The notes beneath the pieces were generated by a model. That model had not been told where the DNA came from. It saw only the letters and a program-made list of their open reading frames with translations, and ran no database searches. Shown here piece by piece: positions 14,279-29,200 of a stretch of 64,000 bases of DNA. A program made the position numbers and the translations under genes. The stretch lies in assembly GCA_029168955.1 (NCBI GenBank), contig JAPDOI010001502.1, positions 1 to 64,000 on the forward strand. The letters are read 5' to 3'. Each line of letters begins with the position of its first letter. Position 1 is the first letter of the stretch. This DNA comes from Aplectana chamaeleonis. Taxonomy: Eukaryota; Nematoda; Chromadorea; Rhabditida; Cosmocercidae.

Positions 14279-17200
14279 ATGGAGGTGGGTCGGCGAAGCC
14301 GGCCCATCGTTCGGCGGAGCCGAATGAATACTACGCGTGGTGAATGGAGGTGGGTCGGCGAAGCCGGCCCATCGTTCGGCGGAGCCGAATGAATACTACG
14401 CGTGGTGAATGGAGGTGGGTCGGCGAAGCCGGCCCATCGTTCGGCGAAGCCGAACGAAGACTACGCGTGGTGAATGGAGGTGGGTCGGCGAAGCCGGCCC
14501 ATCGTTCGGCGAAGCTGAACGAAGACTACGCGTGGTGAATGGAGGTGGGTCGGCGAAGCCGGCCCATCGTTCGGCGAAGCCGACTGAATACTACGCGTGG
14601 TGAATGGAGGTGGGTCGGCGAAGCCGGCCCATCGTTCGGCGGAGCCGAATGAATACTACGCGTGGTGAATGGAGGTGGGTCGGCGAAGCCGGCCCATCGT
14701 TCGGCGGAGCCGAATGAATACTACGCGTGGTGAATGGAGGTGGGTCGGCGAAGCCGGCCCATCGTTCGGCGAAGCCAAATGAATACTACGCGTGGTGAAT
14801 GGAGGTGGGTCGGCGAAGCCGGCCCATCGTTCGGCGAAGCCGAGTGAATACTACGAGTGGTGAATGGAGGCCGGCCCATTGTTCGGCGGCGCCGAACGAA
14901 TACTAAGCGTGGTGAATGGAGGTGGGTCGGCGAAGCCGGCCTATCGTTCGGCCAAGCCGAACGAATACTACGCGTGGTGATTGGAGGTGGGTCGGCGAAG
15001 CCGGCCCATCGTTCGGCGGCGCCGAATGAATACTACGCGTGGTGATTGGAGGTGGGTCGGCAAAGCCGGCCCATCGTTCGGCGGAGCCGAATGAATACTA
15101 CGCGTGGTGAATGGAGGTGGGTCGGCGAAGCCGGCCCATCGTTCGGCGAAGCCGAATGAATACTACGCGTGGTGAATGGAGGTGGGTCGGCGAAGCCGGC
15201 CCATCGTTCGGCGGAGTCGAATGAATACTACGCGTGGTGAATGGAGGTGGGTCGGCGAAGCCGGCCCATTGTTCGGCGGCGCCGAACGAATACTAAGCGT
15301 GGTGAATGGAGGTGGGTCGGCGAAGCCGGCCCATCGTTCGGCCAAGCCGAACGAATACTACGCGTGGTGATTGGAGGTGGGTCGGCGAAGCCGGCCCATC
15401 GTTCGGCGGAGCCAAACGAATACTACGCATGGTGAATGGAGGCGGGTCGGCGAAGCCGGTCCGTCGTTCGGCGGCGCCAAATGAATACTACGCGTGGTGA
15501 ATGGAGGCGGGTCGGCAAAGCCGGTCCATTGTTTGGCGGCGTCGAATAAATACTACGCGTGGTGAATGGAGGTGGGTCGGCGAAGCCGGCCCATCGTTTG
15601 GCGAAGCCGAACAAATACTACGCGTGGTGAATGGAAGTGGGTAGGGGTAGCCGGCTCATCGTTTGGCGAAGCCGAACGATGACTACGCGTGGTGAATGCA
15701 AGTGGGTTCGGCGAAGCCGGCTCATCGTTCGGCGAAGCCGAACGAATACTACGCGTGGTGAATGGAGGCGGGTCGGCGAAGCCGGCCCATCGTTCGGCGG
15801 CGCCGAATGAATACTACGAGTGGTGAATGGAGGTGGGTCGGCGAAGCCGGCCCATCGTTCGGCGGCGCCGAATGAATACTACGAGTGGTGAATGGAGGTG
15901 GGTCGGCGAAGCCGGCCCATCGTTTGGCGAAGCCGAACGAATACTACGCGTGGTGAAAAGAGGTGGGTCGGCGAAGTCGGCCCATCGTTCGGCGGAGCCA
16001 AACGAATACTACGCGTGGTGAATGGAAGTGGGTTTGGCGCAGCCGGCCCATCGTTCGGCGGAGCCGAATGAATACTACGCGTGGTGAATGGAGGTGGGTC
16101 GGCGAAGCCGGCCCATCGTTCGGCGGAGCCGAATGATTACTACGCCTGGTGAACGGAAGTGGGTTCGGCGAAGCCGGCCAGTTCGGCGGCGCCGAACGAA
16201 TACTACGCGTGGTGAATGGAGGTGGGTCGCCGAAGCCGGCCCATCGTTAGGCGAAGCCGTACAAATACTACGCGTGGTGATTGGAGGTGGGTCGGCGAAG
16301 CCGGCCCATCCTTCGGCGGAGCCGAACGAATACTACGCGTGGTGAATGGAGGTGGGTCGGCGAAGCCGGCCCATCGTTCGGCGAAGCCGAATGAATACTA
16401 CGCGTGGTGAATGGAGGTGGGTGGGCGAAGCCGGCCCATCGTTCGGCGAAGCCGAATGAATGCCACGTGTGGTGAATGGAGGTGGGTCGGCGAAGCCGGT
16501 CCATCGTTCGGCGGAGCCGAATGAATACTACGCGTGGTGAATGGAGGTGGGTCGGCGAAGCCGGCCCATCGTTCGGCGAAGCCGAACAGATACTACGCGT
16601 GGTGAATGGAAGTGGGTCGGCGAAGCCGGTCCATCGTTCGGTGGAGCCGAATGAATACTACGCGTGGTGAATGAAGGTGGGTCGGCGAAGCCGGCTCATC
16701 GTTTGGCGAAGCCGAACGAATACTACGCGTTGTAATTGGAGGTGGGTCGGCGAAGCCGGCCCATCGTTCCGCGGCGCCGAATGAATACTACACGTGGTGA
16801 ATGGAGGTGGGTCGGCGAAGCCGGCCCATCGTTCGGCGAAGCCGAACGAATACTACGCGTGGTGATTGGAGGTGGGTCGGCGAAGCCGGCCCATCGTTCG
16901 GCGGCGCCGAATGAATACTACGCGTGGTGATTGGAGGTGGGTCGGCAAAGCCGGCCCATCGTTCGGCGGAGCCGAATGAATACTACGCGTGGTGAATGGA
17001 GGTGGGTCGGCGAAGCCGGCCCATTGTTCGGCGGCGCCGAACGAATACTAAGCGTGGTGAATGGAGGTGGGTCGACGAAGCCGGCCCATCGTTCGGCGGA
17101 GTCGAATGAATACTACGCGTGGTGAATGGAGGTGGGTTGGCGAAGCCGGCCCATCGTTCGGCGGAGCCGAATGAATACTACGCGTGGTGAATGGAGGTGG

Positions 17201-20200
17201 GTCGGCGAAGCCGGCCCATCATTCGTCAAAGCCGAACTAATACTACGCGTGGAAATTGGAGATGGGTCGGTGAAGCCGGCCCATCGTATGGCGGAGCCGA
17301 ATGAATACTCCGCGTGGTGAATGGAGGTGGGTCGGCGAAGCCGGCCCATCGTTCGTCAAAGCCGAACTAATAGTACGCGTGGTGAATGGAGGTGGGTCGG
17401 CGAAGCCGGCCCATCGTTCGGCGGCGCCGAATGAATACTACGCGTGGTGAATGGAGGTGGGTCGGAGATGAAGGCCCATCGTGCGGCGAAGCCGAACGAA
17501 TACTGCGCGTGGTGAATGGAGATGGGTTAGCGAAGCCGGCCCAACGTTTGGCGGAGCCAAACGAATACTACGCGTGGTGAATGGAGGTGGGTCGGCGAAG
17601 CCGGCCCATTGTTCGGCGGCACCGAACGAATACTAAGCGTGGTGAATGGAGGTGGGTCGGCGAAGCCGGCCCATCGTTCGGCCAAGCCGAACGAATACTA
17701 CGCGTGGTGATTGGAGGTGGGTCGGCGAAGCCGGCCCATCGTTCGGCGGCGCCGAATGAATACTACGCGCGGTGATTGGAGGTGGGTCGGCGAAGCCGGC
17801 CCATCGTTCGGCGGCGCCGAATGAATACTACGCGCGGTGATTGGAGGGTGGCCGGCAAAGCCGGCCCATCGTTCGGCGGAGCCGAATGAATATACGCGTG
17901 GTGACTGGAGGTGGGTCGGCGAAGCCGGCCCATCGTTCGGCGGAGCCGAACGATGACTACGTGTGGTGAATGGAAGTGGGTTTGGCGAAGCCGAACGAAT
18001 ACTACGCGTGGTGAATAGAGGTGGGTCGGCGAAGTCGGCCCATCGTTTGGCGAAGCCGAACGAATACTACGCGTGGTGAATAGAGGTGGGTCGGCGAAGT
18101 CGGCCCATCGTTCGGCGGAGCCAAACGAATACTACGCGTGGTGAATGGAGGTGGGTCGGCGAAGCCGGTCCATCGTTCGGCGGAGCCGAATGATTACTAC
18201 GCGTGGTGAATGGAGGTGGGTCGGCGAAACCGGCCCATCGTTCGGCGGAGTCGAATGAATACTACGCGTGGTGAATGGAGGTGGGTTGGCGAAGCCGGCC
18301 CATTGTTCGGCGGCACCGAACGAATACTAAGCGTGGTGAATGGAGGTGGGTAGGCGAAGGCGGTGCATCGTTCGGCGGAGCCGAACGAATACTACGCGTG
18401 GTGATTGGAGGTGGGTCGGCGAAGCCGGCCCATCGTTCGGCGGCGCCGAATGAATACTACGCGTTGTGTTTGGAGGTGGGTCGGCGAAGCCGGCCCATCG
18501 TTTGGAGAAGCCGAATGAATAGTACGCGTGGTGATTGGAGGTGGGTCGGCGAAGTCGGCCCATCGTTCGGCGAAGCCGAACAAATACTACGCGTGGTGAA
18601 TGGAGGTGGGTCGGCGAAGCCGGCCCATCGTTCGGCGGAGCCGAACGAATACTACATGGAGGGTGGCCGGCGAAGCCGGCCCATCGTTCGGCGGAGCCGA
18701 ATGAATACTTCGCGTGGTGAATGGTGGTGGGTCGGCGAAGTCGGCCCATCGTTCGGCGAAGTCGAACAAATACTACGCGTGGTGAATGGAGGTGGGTCGG
18801 CGAAGCCGGCCCATCGTTCGGCGAAGCCGAACGAATACTACGCGTGGTGAATGGAGGTGGGCCGGCGAAGCCGGCCGATCGTTCGGCGGAGCCGAACGAA
18901 TACTACGCGTGGTGAATGGAGGTGGGTCGGCGAAGCCGGCCCATCGTTCGGCGGAGCCGAATGAATACTACGCGTGGTGAATGGAGGTGGGTCGGCGAAG
19001 CCGGCCCATCGTTCGGTGGCGCCGAATGAATACTACGCGTGGTGAATGGAGGTGGGTTGGCGAAGCCGGCCCATCGTTAGGCGAAGCCGAATGAATACTA
19101 CGCGTGGTGAATGGAGGCGGGTCGGCGAAGCCGGTCCGTCGTTCGGTGGCGCCGAATGAATACTACGCGTGGTGAATGGAGGTGGGTTGGCGAAGCCGGC
19201 CCATCGTTAGGCGAAGCCGAACAAATACTACGCGTGGTGAATGGAGGTGGGTCGGCGAAGCCGGCCCATCGTTCGGTGGCGCCGAATGAATACTACGCGT
19301 TGTGAATGGAGGTGGGTTGGCGAAGCCGGCCCATCGTTCAGCGAAGTCGAATTAATACTACGCGTGGTGAATGGAGGTGGGTTGGCGGAGCCGGCCCATC
19401 GTTTGGCGGCGCCGAATGAATACTACGCGTGGTGAATGGAGGTGGGTCGGCGATGCCGGCCCATCGTGCAGCGAAGCCGAATGAATACTACGCGTGGTGA
19501 ATGGAGGTGGGTCGGCGAAGCCGGCCCATCGTTCGGCGGAGCCAAATGAATACTACGCGTGTTGAATGGAGGTGGGTCGGCAAAGCCGGCCCATCGTTCG
19601 GCGAAGCCGAACGAATACTACGCGTGGTGATTGGAGGTGGGTCGGCGAAGCCGGCCCATCGTTCGGCGGCGCCGAATGAATACTACGCGTGGTGATTGGA
19701 GGTGGGTCGGCGAAGCCGGCCCATCGTTCGGCGGCGCCGAATGAATACTACGCGTTGTGTTTGGAGGTGGGTCGGCGAAGCCGGCCCGTCGTTCGGCGGA
19801 GCCAAACGAATACTACGCGTGGTGAATGGAGGTGGGTCGGCGAAGCCGGCCCATCATTCGGCGAAGCCGAATGAATACTCCGCGTGGTGAATGGAGGGGG
19901 GTCGGGGAAGCCGGCCCATCGTTCGGCAAAGCCGAATGAATACTACGCGTGGTGAATGGAGGTGGGTCGGCGAAGCCGACCCATCGTTCGGCGGAGCCGA
20001 ATGAATACTACGCGTGGTGGATGGAGGTGGGTCGGCGAAGCCGGCCCATTGTTCGGCGGCGCCAAACGAATACTAAGCGTGGTGAATGGAGGTGGGTCGG
20101 CGAAGCCGGCCCATTGTTCGGCGGCGCCAAACGAATACTACGCGTGGTGATTGGAGGTGGGTCGGCGAAGCCGGCCCATCATTCGGCGGCGCCGAATGAA

Positions 20201-23200
20201 TACTACGCGTGGTGATTGGTGGTGGGTCGACGAAGCCGGCCCATCGTTCGGCGGCGCCGAATGAATACTACGCGTGGTGAATGGAGGTGGGTCGGCGAAG
20301 CCGGCCCATTGTTCGGCGGCGCCGAACGAATACTAAGCGTGGTGAATGGAGGTGGGTCGACGAAGCCGGCCCATCGTTCGGCCAAGCCGAACGAATACTA
20401 CGCGTGGTGAATGGAGGTGGGTCGGCGAAGTCGGCCCATCGTTCTGCGGAGCCAAACAAATACTACGCGTGGTGAATGGAAGTGGGTTCGGCGAAGCCGG
20501 CCCATCGTTCGGCATAGCCGAATGAATACTACGCGTGGTGAATGGAGGCGGGTCGGCGAAGCCGGTCCGTCGTTCGGTGGCGCCGAATGAATACTACGCG
20601 TGGTGAATGGAGGTGGGTTGGCGAAGCCGGCCCATCGTTAGGCGAAGCCGAACAAATACTACGCGTGGTGAATGGAGGTGGGTCGGCGAAGCCGGCCCAT
20701 CGTTCGGCGGAGCCGAATGATTACTACGCGTGGTGAACGGAAGTGGGTTCGGCGAAGCCGGCTCATCGTTTGGCGAAGCCGAGCGAATACTACGCGTGGT
20801 GAATGGAGGCGGGTCGGCGAAGCCGGCCTATCGTTCGGCGGCGCCGAACGAATACTAAGCGTGGTGAATGGAGGTGGGTCGGCGAAGCCGGCTTATCGTT
20901 CGGCCAAGCCGAACGAATACTACGCGTGGTGAATGGAGGTGGGTCGGCGAAGCCGGCTTATCGTTCGGCCAAGCCGAACGAATACTACGCGTGGTGATTG
21001 GAGGTGGGTCGGCGAAGCCGGCCCATCGTTCGGCGGCGCCGAATGAATACTACGCGTGGTGAATGGAGGTGGGTCGGCGAAGCCGGCCTATCGTTCGGCG
21101 AAGCCGAACGAATACTACGCGTGGTGATTGGAGGTGGGTCGGCGAATCCGGCCCATCGTTCGGCGGAGCCAAATAAATACTACGCGTGGTGAATGGAGGG
21201 GGTTGGCGGAGCCGGCCTATCGTTCGGCGAAGCCAAATGAATACTACGCGTGGTGATTGGAGGTGGGTCGGCAAAGCCGGCCCATCGTTCGGCGGAGCCG
21301 AATGAGTACTACGCGTGGTGAATGGAGGTGGGTCGGCGAAGCCGGCCCATCGTTCGGCGAAGCCGAACGAATACTACGCGTGGTGAATGGAGGTGGGTCG
21401 GCGAAGCCGGCCCATCGTTCGGCGGAGCCGAACGAATACTACGTGCGTTGAATGGAGGTGGGTCGGCGAAGCCGGCTCATCGTTTGGCGGAGCCAAACGA
21501 ATACTACGCGTGGTGAATGGAAGTGGGTTCGGCGAAGCCGGCCCATCGTTCGGCGGAGCCGAATGAATACTACGCGTGGTGAATGGAGGTGAGTCGGCGA
21601 AGACGGCCCATCGTTCTGCGGAGCCGAATGAATACTACGCGTGGTGAATGGAGGTGGGTCGGCGAAGCCGGCCCATCGTTCGGCGGAGCCGAATGAATAC
21701 TACGCGTGGTGAATGGAGGTGGGTCGGCGAAGCCGGCCCATTGTTCGGCGGCGCCGAACGAATACTAAGCGTGGTGAATGGAGGTGGGTCGACGAAGCCG
21801 GCCCATCGTTCGGCCAAGCCGAACGAATACTACGCGTGGTGATTGGAGGTGGGTCGGCGAAGCCGGCCCATCGTTCGGCGGAGCCGAATGAATACTACGC
21901 GTGGTGAATGGAGGTGGGTCGGCGAAGCCGGCCCATCGTTCGGCCAAGCCGAACGAATACTACGCGTGGTGATTGGAGGTGGGTCGGCGAAGCCGGCCCA
22001 TCGTTCGGCGGCGCCGAATGAATACTACGCGTGGTGAATGGAGGTGGGTCGGCGAAGCCGGCCCATCGTTTGGCGAAGCCGAACGAATACTACGCGTGGT
22101 GATTGGAGATGGGTCGGCGAAGCCGGCCCATCGTTCGGCGGCGCCGAATGAATACTACGAGTGGTGAATGGAGGTGGGTCGGCGAAGCCGGCCCATTGTT
22201 TGGCGGAGCCAAACGAATACTATGCGTGGTGAATGGAAGTGGGTTCGGCGAAGCCGGCCCATCGTTCGGCGGAGCCGAATGAATACTACGCGTGGTGAAT
22301 GGAGGTGGGTCGGCGAAGCCGGCCCATCGTTCGGCGGCGCCGAATGAATACTACGCGTGGTGAATGGAGGTGGGTCGGCGAAGCCGGCCCATCGTTCGGC
22401 GGAGCCAAACAAATACTACGCGTGGTGAATGGAGGTGGGTCGGCGAAGCAGGCCCATCGTTCGGCGGAGCCGAATGAATACTACGCGTGGTGAATGGAGG
22501 TGGGTCGGCGAAGCCGGCCCCCCGTTCGGCGGAGCCAAACGAATACTACGCGTGGTGAATGGAGGTGGGTCGGCGAAGCCGGCCCATCTTTCGGTGGAGC
22601 CGAATGAATACTACGCGTGGTGATTGGAGATGGGTCGGAGAAGCCGGCCCATCGTTCGGCGGCGCCGAATGAATACTACGCCTGGTGAATGGAGGTGGGT
22701 CGGCGATGCCGGCCTATCGTGCAGCAAAGCCGAACGAATACTGCGCGTTGTGAATGGAGATGGGTTGGCGAAGCCGGCCCATCGTTCGGCCAAGCCGAAC
22801 GAATACTACGCGTGGTGAATGGAGGTGGGCCGGCGAAGCCGGCCCATCGTTCGGCGAACCCAAATGAATACTACGCGTGGTGAATGGAGGTGGGTCGGCG
22901 GAGCCGGCCCATCGTTTAGCGAAGCCGAACGAATACTACGCGTGGTGAATGGAAGTGGGTCGGCGAAGCCGGCCCATCGTTCGGCGGAGCCGAATGAATA
23001 CTACGCGTGGTGAATGGAGGTGGGTCGGCGAAGCCGGCCCATTGTTCGGCGGCGCCAAACGAATACTAAGCGTGGTGAATGGAGGTGGGTCGGCGAAGCC
23101 GGCCTATCGTTCGGCGGCGCCGAATAAATACTACGCGTGGTGATTAGAGGTGGGTCGGCGAAGCCGGCCCATCGTTCGGCGGCGCCGAATGAATACTACG

Positions 23201-26200
23201 CGTTGTGTTTGGAGGTGGGTCGGCGAAGCCGGCCCATCGTTCGGCGAAGCCGAACGAATACTACGCGTGGTGAATGGAGATGGGTTAGCGAAGCCGGCCC
23301 TTCGTTCGGCGAAGCCGAACGAATACTAAGCGTGGTGAATGGAGGTGGGTCGACGAAGCCGGCCCATCGTTCGGCCAAGCCGAACGAATACTACGCGTGG
23401 TGATTGGAGGTGGGTCGGCGAAGCCGGCCCATCATTCGGCGGCGCCGAATGAATACTACGCGTGGTGAATGGAGGTGGGTCGGCGAAGCCGGCCCATCGT
23501 TCGGCGAAGCCTAACGAATACTACGCGTGGTGATTGGAGGTAGGTCGGCGAAGCCGGCCCATCGTTCGGCGAAGCCGAACGAATACTACGCGTGGTGAAT
23601 GGAGGTGGGTCGGCGAAGCCGGCCCATGGTTCGGCGAAGCCGAATGAATACTACGCGTGGTGAATGGAGGTGGGCGGCGAAGCCGGCCCATCGTTCGGCG
23701 GAGCCGAATGAATACTACGCGTGGTGATTGGAGGTGGGTCGGCAAAGCCGGCCCATCGTTTGGCGAAGCCGAACGAATACTACGCGTGGTGAATGGAGGT
23801 GGGTCGGCAAAGCCGGCCCATCGTTCGGCGAAGCCGAGTGAATACTACGAGTGGTGAATGGAGGCCGGCCCATTGTTCGGCGGCGCCGAACGAATACTAA
23901 GCGTGGTGAATGGAGGTGGGTCGGCGAAGCCGGCCCATCGTTCGGCGGCGCCGAATGAATACTACGCGTGGTGATTGGAGGTGGGTCGGCAAAGCCGGCC
24001 CAACATTCGGCGGAGGCGAATGAATACTAGGCGTGGTGAATGGAGGTGGGTCGGCTAAGCTGGCCCATCGTTCGGCGAAACCGAACGAATACTATGCGTG
24101 GTGATTAGAGGTGGGTCGGCGAAGCCGGCCCATCGTTCGGCGGAGCCGAACGAATACTACGCGTGGTGAATGGAAGTGGGTCGGCGAAGCCAGCCCATCG
24201 TTCGGCGAAACCGAACGAATACTACGCGTGGTGATTGGAGGTGGGTCGGCAGAGCCGGCCCATCGTTCGGCGGAGCCGAATGAATACTACGCGTGGTGAA
24301 TGGAGGTGGGTCGGCGAAGCCGGCCCATCGTTCGGTGAAGCCGAACGAATACTACGCGTGGTGAATGGAGGTGGGTCGGCGAAGCCGGCCCATCGTTCGG
24401 CGAAGCCGAACGAATACTACGCGTGGTGATTGGAGGTGGGTCGGCGAAGCCGGCCCATCGTTCGGCGAAGCCGAACAAATACTACGCGTGGTGATTGGAG
24501 CTGGGTCGGCGAATCCGGCCCATCGTTCGGCGGCGCCGAACAAATACTACGCGTGGTGAATGGAGGGTGGCCGGCGAAGCCGGCCCATCGTTCGGCGAAG
24601 CCGAATGAATACTACGCGTGGTGAATGGAGGTGGGTCGGCGAAGCCGGCCCATCGTTCGGCGAAGCCAAATGAATACTACGCGTGGTGAATGGAGGTGGG
24701 TCGGCGAAACCGGCCCATCGTTCGGCGGAGTCGAATGAATACTACGCGTGGTGAATGGAGGTGGGTTGGCGAAGCCGGCCCATCGTTCGGCGGCGCCGAA
24801 TGAATACTACGCGTTGTGTTTGGAGGTGGGTCGGCAAAGCCGGCCCATCGTTCGGCGAAGCCGAATGAATACTACGCGTTGTGAATGGAGGTGGGGCGGC
24901 GGAGCCGGCCATCGTTCGTTCGGCGAAGCCGAATGAATACTACGCGTGGTGAATGGAGGTGGGTCGGCGAAGCCGGCCCATCGTTCGGCGAAGCCGAACG
25001 AATACTACGCGTGGTGATTGGAGGTGGGTCGGCAAAGCCGGCCCATCGTTCGGCGGAGCCGAATGAATACTACGCGTGGTGAATGGAGGTGGGTCGGCGA
25101 AGCCGGCCCATCGTTCGGAGAAGCCGAATGAATACTACGCGTGGTGAATGGAAGTGGGTCGGCGAAGCCGGTCCATCCTTCGGCGGAGCCGAATGAATAT
25201 TACGGGTGGTGAATGGAGGTGGGTCGGCGGAGCCGGCCTATCGTTCGGCGGCGCCGAACGAATACTACGCGTGGTGAATGGAGGTGGGTAGGTGAAGCCG
25301 GCCCATTGTTCGGCGGAGCCGAATGAGTACTGCGCGTGGTGAATGAAGGTGGGTCGGCGAAGCCGGCCCGTCGTTCGGCGGAGCCGAGTGAATACTACGA
25401 GTGGTGAATGGAGGTGGGTCGGCGAAGCCGGCCCATCGTTCGGCGAAGCCGAACAAATACTACGTGTGTGGAATGGAGGTGGGTCGGCGAAGCCGGCCCA
25501 TCGTTCGGCGGCGCCGAATGAATACTACGCGTGGTGAATGGAGGTGGGTCGGCGAAGCCGGCCCTTCGTTCGGCGAGGCCGAACGAACACTACGCGTGGT
25601 GAATGGAGGTGGGTCGGCAAAGCCGGCCCATCGTTCGGCGGAGCCGAATGAATACTACGCGTGGTGACTGGAGGTGGGTCGGCGAAGCCGGCCCATCATT
25701 CGGCGAAGCCGAACGAATACTCCGCGTGGTGATTGGAGGTGGGTCGGCGAACCCGGCCCTTCGTTCGGCGAAGCCGAACGAATACTACGCGTGGTGAACG
25801 GAGGTGGGTTCGGCGAAGCCGGCCCATCGTTCGGCGAAACCGACTGAATACTACGCGTAGTGAATGGAGGTGGGTCGGCGAAGCCGGCCCATTGTTTGGC
25901 GGCCCCGAATGAATACTACGAGTGGTGAATGGAGGTGGGTCGGCGAAGCCGGCCCATTGTTTGGCGGAGCCAAACGAATACTATGCGGGGTGAATGGAAG
26001 TGGGTTCGGCGAAGCCGGCCCATCGTTCGGCGGAGCCGAATGAATACTACGCGTGGTGAATGGAGGTGGGTCGGCGAAGCCGGCCCATCGTTTGGCGAAG
26101 CCGAACGAATACTACGCGTGGTGATTGGAGATGGGTCGGCGAAGCCGGCCCATCGTTCGGCGGCGCCGAATGAATACTACGCCTGGTGAATGGAGGTGGG

Positions 26201-29200
26201 TCGGCGAAGCCGGCCCATCGTTTGGCGAAGCCGAACGAATACTACGCGGGGTGATTGGAGGTGGGTCGGCGAAGCCGGCCCATCGTTCGGCGGAGCCGAA
26301 TGAATACTACGCGTGGTGAATGGAGGTGGGTCGGCGAAGCCGGCCCATTGTTCGGCGGCGCCGAACGAATACTAAGCGTGGTGAATGGAGGTGGGTCGGC
26401 GAAGCCGGCCCATCGTTCGGCGAAGCCGAATGAATACTACGGGTTGTGAATGGAGGTGGGTCGGCGAAGCCGGCCCTTCGTTCGGCGGAGCCGAATGAAT
26501 ACTACGCGTGGTGAGTGGAGGTGGGTCGGCGAAGCCGGCCCATTGTTCGGCGGCGCCAAACGAATACTAAGCGTGGTGAATGGAGGTGGGTCGACGAAGC
26601 CGGCCCATCGTTCGGCCAAGCCGAACGAATACTACGCGTGGTGATTGGAGGTGGGTCGGCGAAGTCGGCCCATCGTTCGGCGGAGCCGAACGAATACTAC
26701 GCGTGGTGAATGGAGGTGTGTCGGCGAAGCCGGCCCACCGTTCGGCGGAGCCAAATGAATACTACGCGGGGTGCATGGAGGTGGGTCGGCGAAGCCGGCC
26801 CAACGTTCGGCGGAGCCGAACGAATACTACGCGTGGTGATTGGAGGTGGGTCGGCGAAGCCGGCCCATCGTTCGGCGGCGCCGAATGAATACTACGCGTG
26901 GTGATTGGAGGTGGGTCGGCAAAGCCGGCCCATCGTTCGGCGGAGCCGAATGAATACTACGCGTGGTGAATGGAGGTGGGTCGGCGAAGCCGGCCCATCG
27001 TTCGGTGGCGCCGAATGAATACTACGCGTGGTGAATGGAGGTGGGTTGGCGAAGCCGGCCCATCGTTAGGCGAAGCCGAACAAATACTACGCGTGGTGAA
27101 TGGAGGTGGGTCGGCGAAGCCGGCCCATCGTTCGGCGAAGCCAAATGAATACTACGCGTGGTGAATGGAGGTGGGTCGGCGAAACCGGCCCATCGTTCGG
27201 CGGAGTCGAATGAATACTACGCGTGGTGAATGGAGGTGGGTTGGCGAAGCCGGCCCATTGTTCGGCGAAGCCGAACGAATACTACACGTGGTGAATGGAG
27301 GTGGGCCAGCGAAGCCGGCCCATCGTTCGGCGGCGCCGAATGAATACTACGCGTGGTGAATGAAGGTGGGTCGGCAAAGCCGGCCCATCGTTCGGCCAAG
27401 CCGAACGAATACTACGCGTGGTGATTGGAGGTGGGTCGGCAAAGCCGGCCCATCGTTCGGCGGAGCCGAATGAATACTACGCGTGGTGAATGGAGGTGGG
27501 TCGGCGAAGCCGGCCCATCGTTCGGCGAAGCCGAATGAATACTACGCGTGGTGAATGGAGGTGGGTCGGCGAAGCCGGCCCATCGTTCGGCGGAGCCGAA
27601 TGAATACTACGCGTGGTGAATGGAGGTGGGTCGGCGAAGCCGGCCCATCGTTCGGCGGAGCCGAATGAATCCTAGGAGTGGTGAATGGAGGTGGGTCGGC
27701 GAAGCCGGCCCATCGTTCGGCGGCGCCGAATGAATACTACGAGTGGTGAATGGAGGTGGGTCGGCGAAGCCGGCCCATTGTTTGGCGGAGCCAAACGAAT
27801 ACTACGCTTGGTGATTGGAGGTGGGTCGGTGAAGTGGGCCCATCGTTCGGCGGAGCCGAACGAATACTACGCGTGGTGAATGGAGGTGGGTTCGGCGAAG
27901 CCGGCCCATCGTTCGGCGGAGCCGAATGAATACTACGCGTTGTGAATGGAGGTGGGTCGGCGAAGCCGGTCCATCGTTCGGTGGCGCCGAGTGAATACTA
28001 CGCGTGTTGAATGGAGATGGGTCGGCGAAGCCGGCCCATCGTTCGGCGGAGCCGAACGAGTACTACGCGTGGTGAATGGAGGTGTGTCGGCGAAGTCGGC
28101 CCATCGTTCGGCGAAGCCGAACGAATACTACGCGTGGTGATAGGAGGTGGGTCGGCAAAGCCGGCCCATCGTTCGGCGGAGCCAAACGAATACTACGCGT
28201 GTTGAATGGAGGTGGGTCGGCGAGGCCGACCCATCGTTCGGCGGAGCCGAACGAATACCACGCGTGGTGAATGGAGGTGGGTCGGCGAAGCCGGCCCATC
28301 GTTCGGCGAAGCCGAACGAATACTACGCGTGGTGAATGGAGGTGGGTCGGCGAGGTCGGCCCATCGTTCGGCGAAGCCGAACGAATACTACGCGTGGTGA
28401 TAGGAGGTGGGTCGGCAAAGCCGGCCCATCGTTCGGCGGAGCCAAACGAATACTACGCGTGTTGAATGGAGGTGGGTCGGCAAAATCGGCCCAGCGTTCG
28501 GCGGAGCCGAACGAGTACTACGCGTGGTGAATGGAGGTGGGTCGGCGAAGTCGGCCCATCGTTTGGCGAAGCCGAGCGAATACTACGCGTGGTGAATGGA
28601 AGTGGGTAGGCGAAGCCGGCTCTTCGTTTGGCGAAACCGAACGATGACTACGCGTAGTGAATGGAGGCGGGTCGGCGAAGCCGGTCCGACGTTCGGCGGC
28701 GCCAAATGAATACTACGCGTGGTGAATGGAGGTGGGTAGGCGAAGCCGGTTCATCGTTCGGCGGAGCTGAATGAATACTGCTCGTGGTGAATGAAGGTGG
28801 GTTCGGCGAAGCCGGCTCATCGTTTGGCGAAGCCGAGCGAATACTACGCGTGGTGAATGGAGGCGGGTCGGCGAAGCCGGTCCGTCGTTCGGCGGCGCCG
28901 AATGAATACTACGCGTGGTGAATGGAGGTGGGTTGGCGAAGCCGGCCCATCGTTAGGCGAAGCCGAACAAATACTACGCGTGGTGAATGGAGGTGGGTCG
29001 GCGAAGCCGGCCCATCGTTCGGCGGAGCCGAATGATTACTACGCGTGGTGAACGGAAGTGGGTTTGGCGAAGCCGGCCCATCGTTTGGTGGAGCCGAAAG
29101 AATTCTACGCGTAGAATGGAGGTGGGTCGGCAAAGCCGGTCCATTGTTTGGCGGCGTCGAATAAATACTACGCGTGGTGAATGGAGGTGGGTCGGCGAAG

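Noticed and set aside
18275..18850. 191-residue open frame in the satellite, the longest there
   Set aside because: It is nine monomers read in cycling phases; irregular monomer lengths remove the usual TGA. The residues are the same repeated words as in all other satellite frames, with no domain and no start context.
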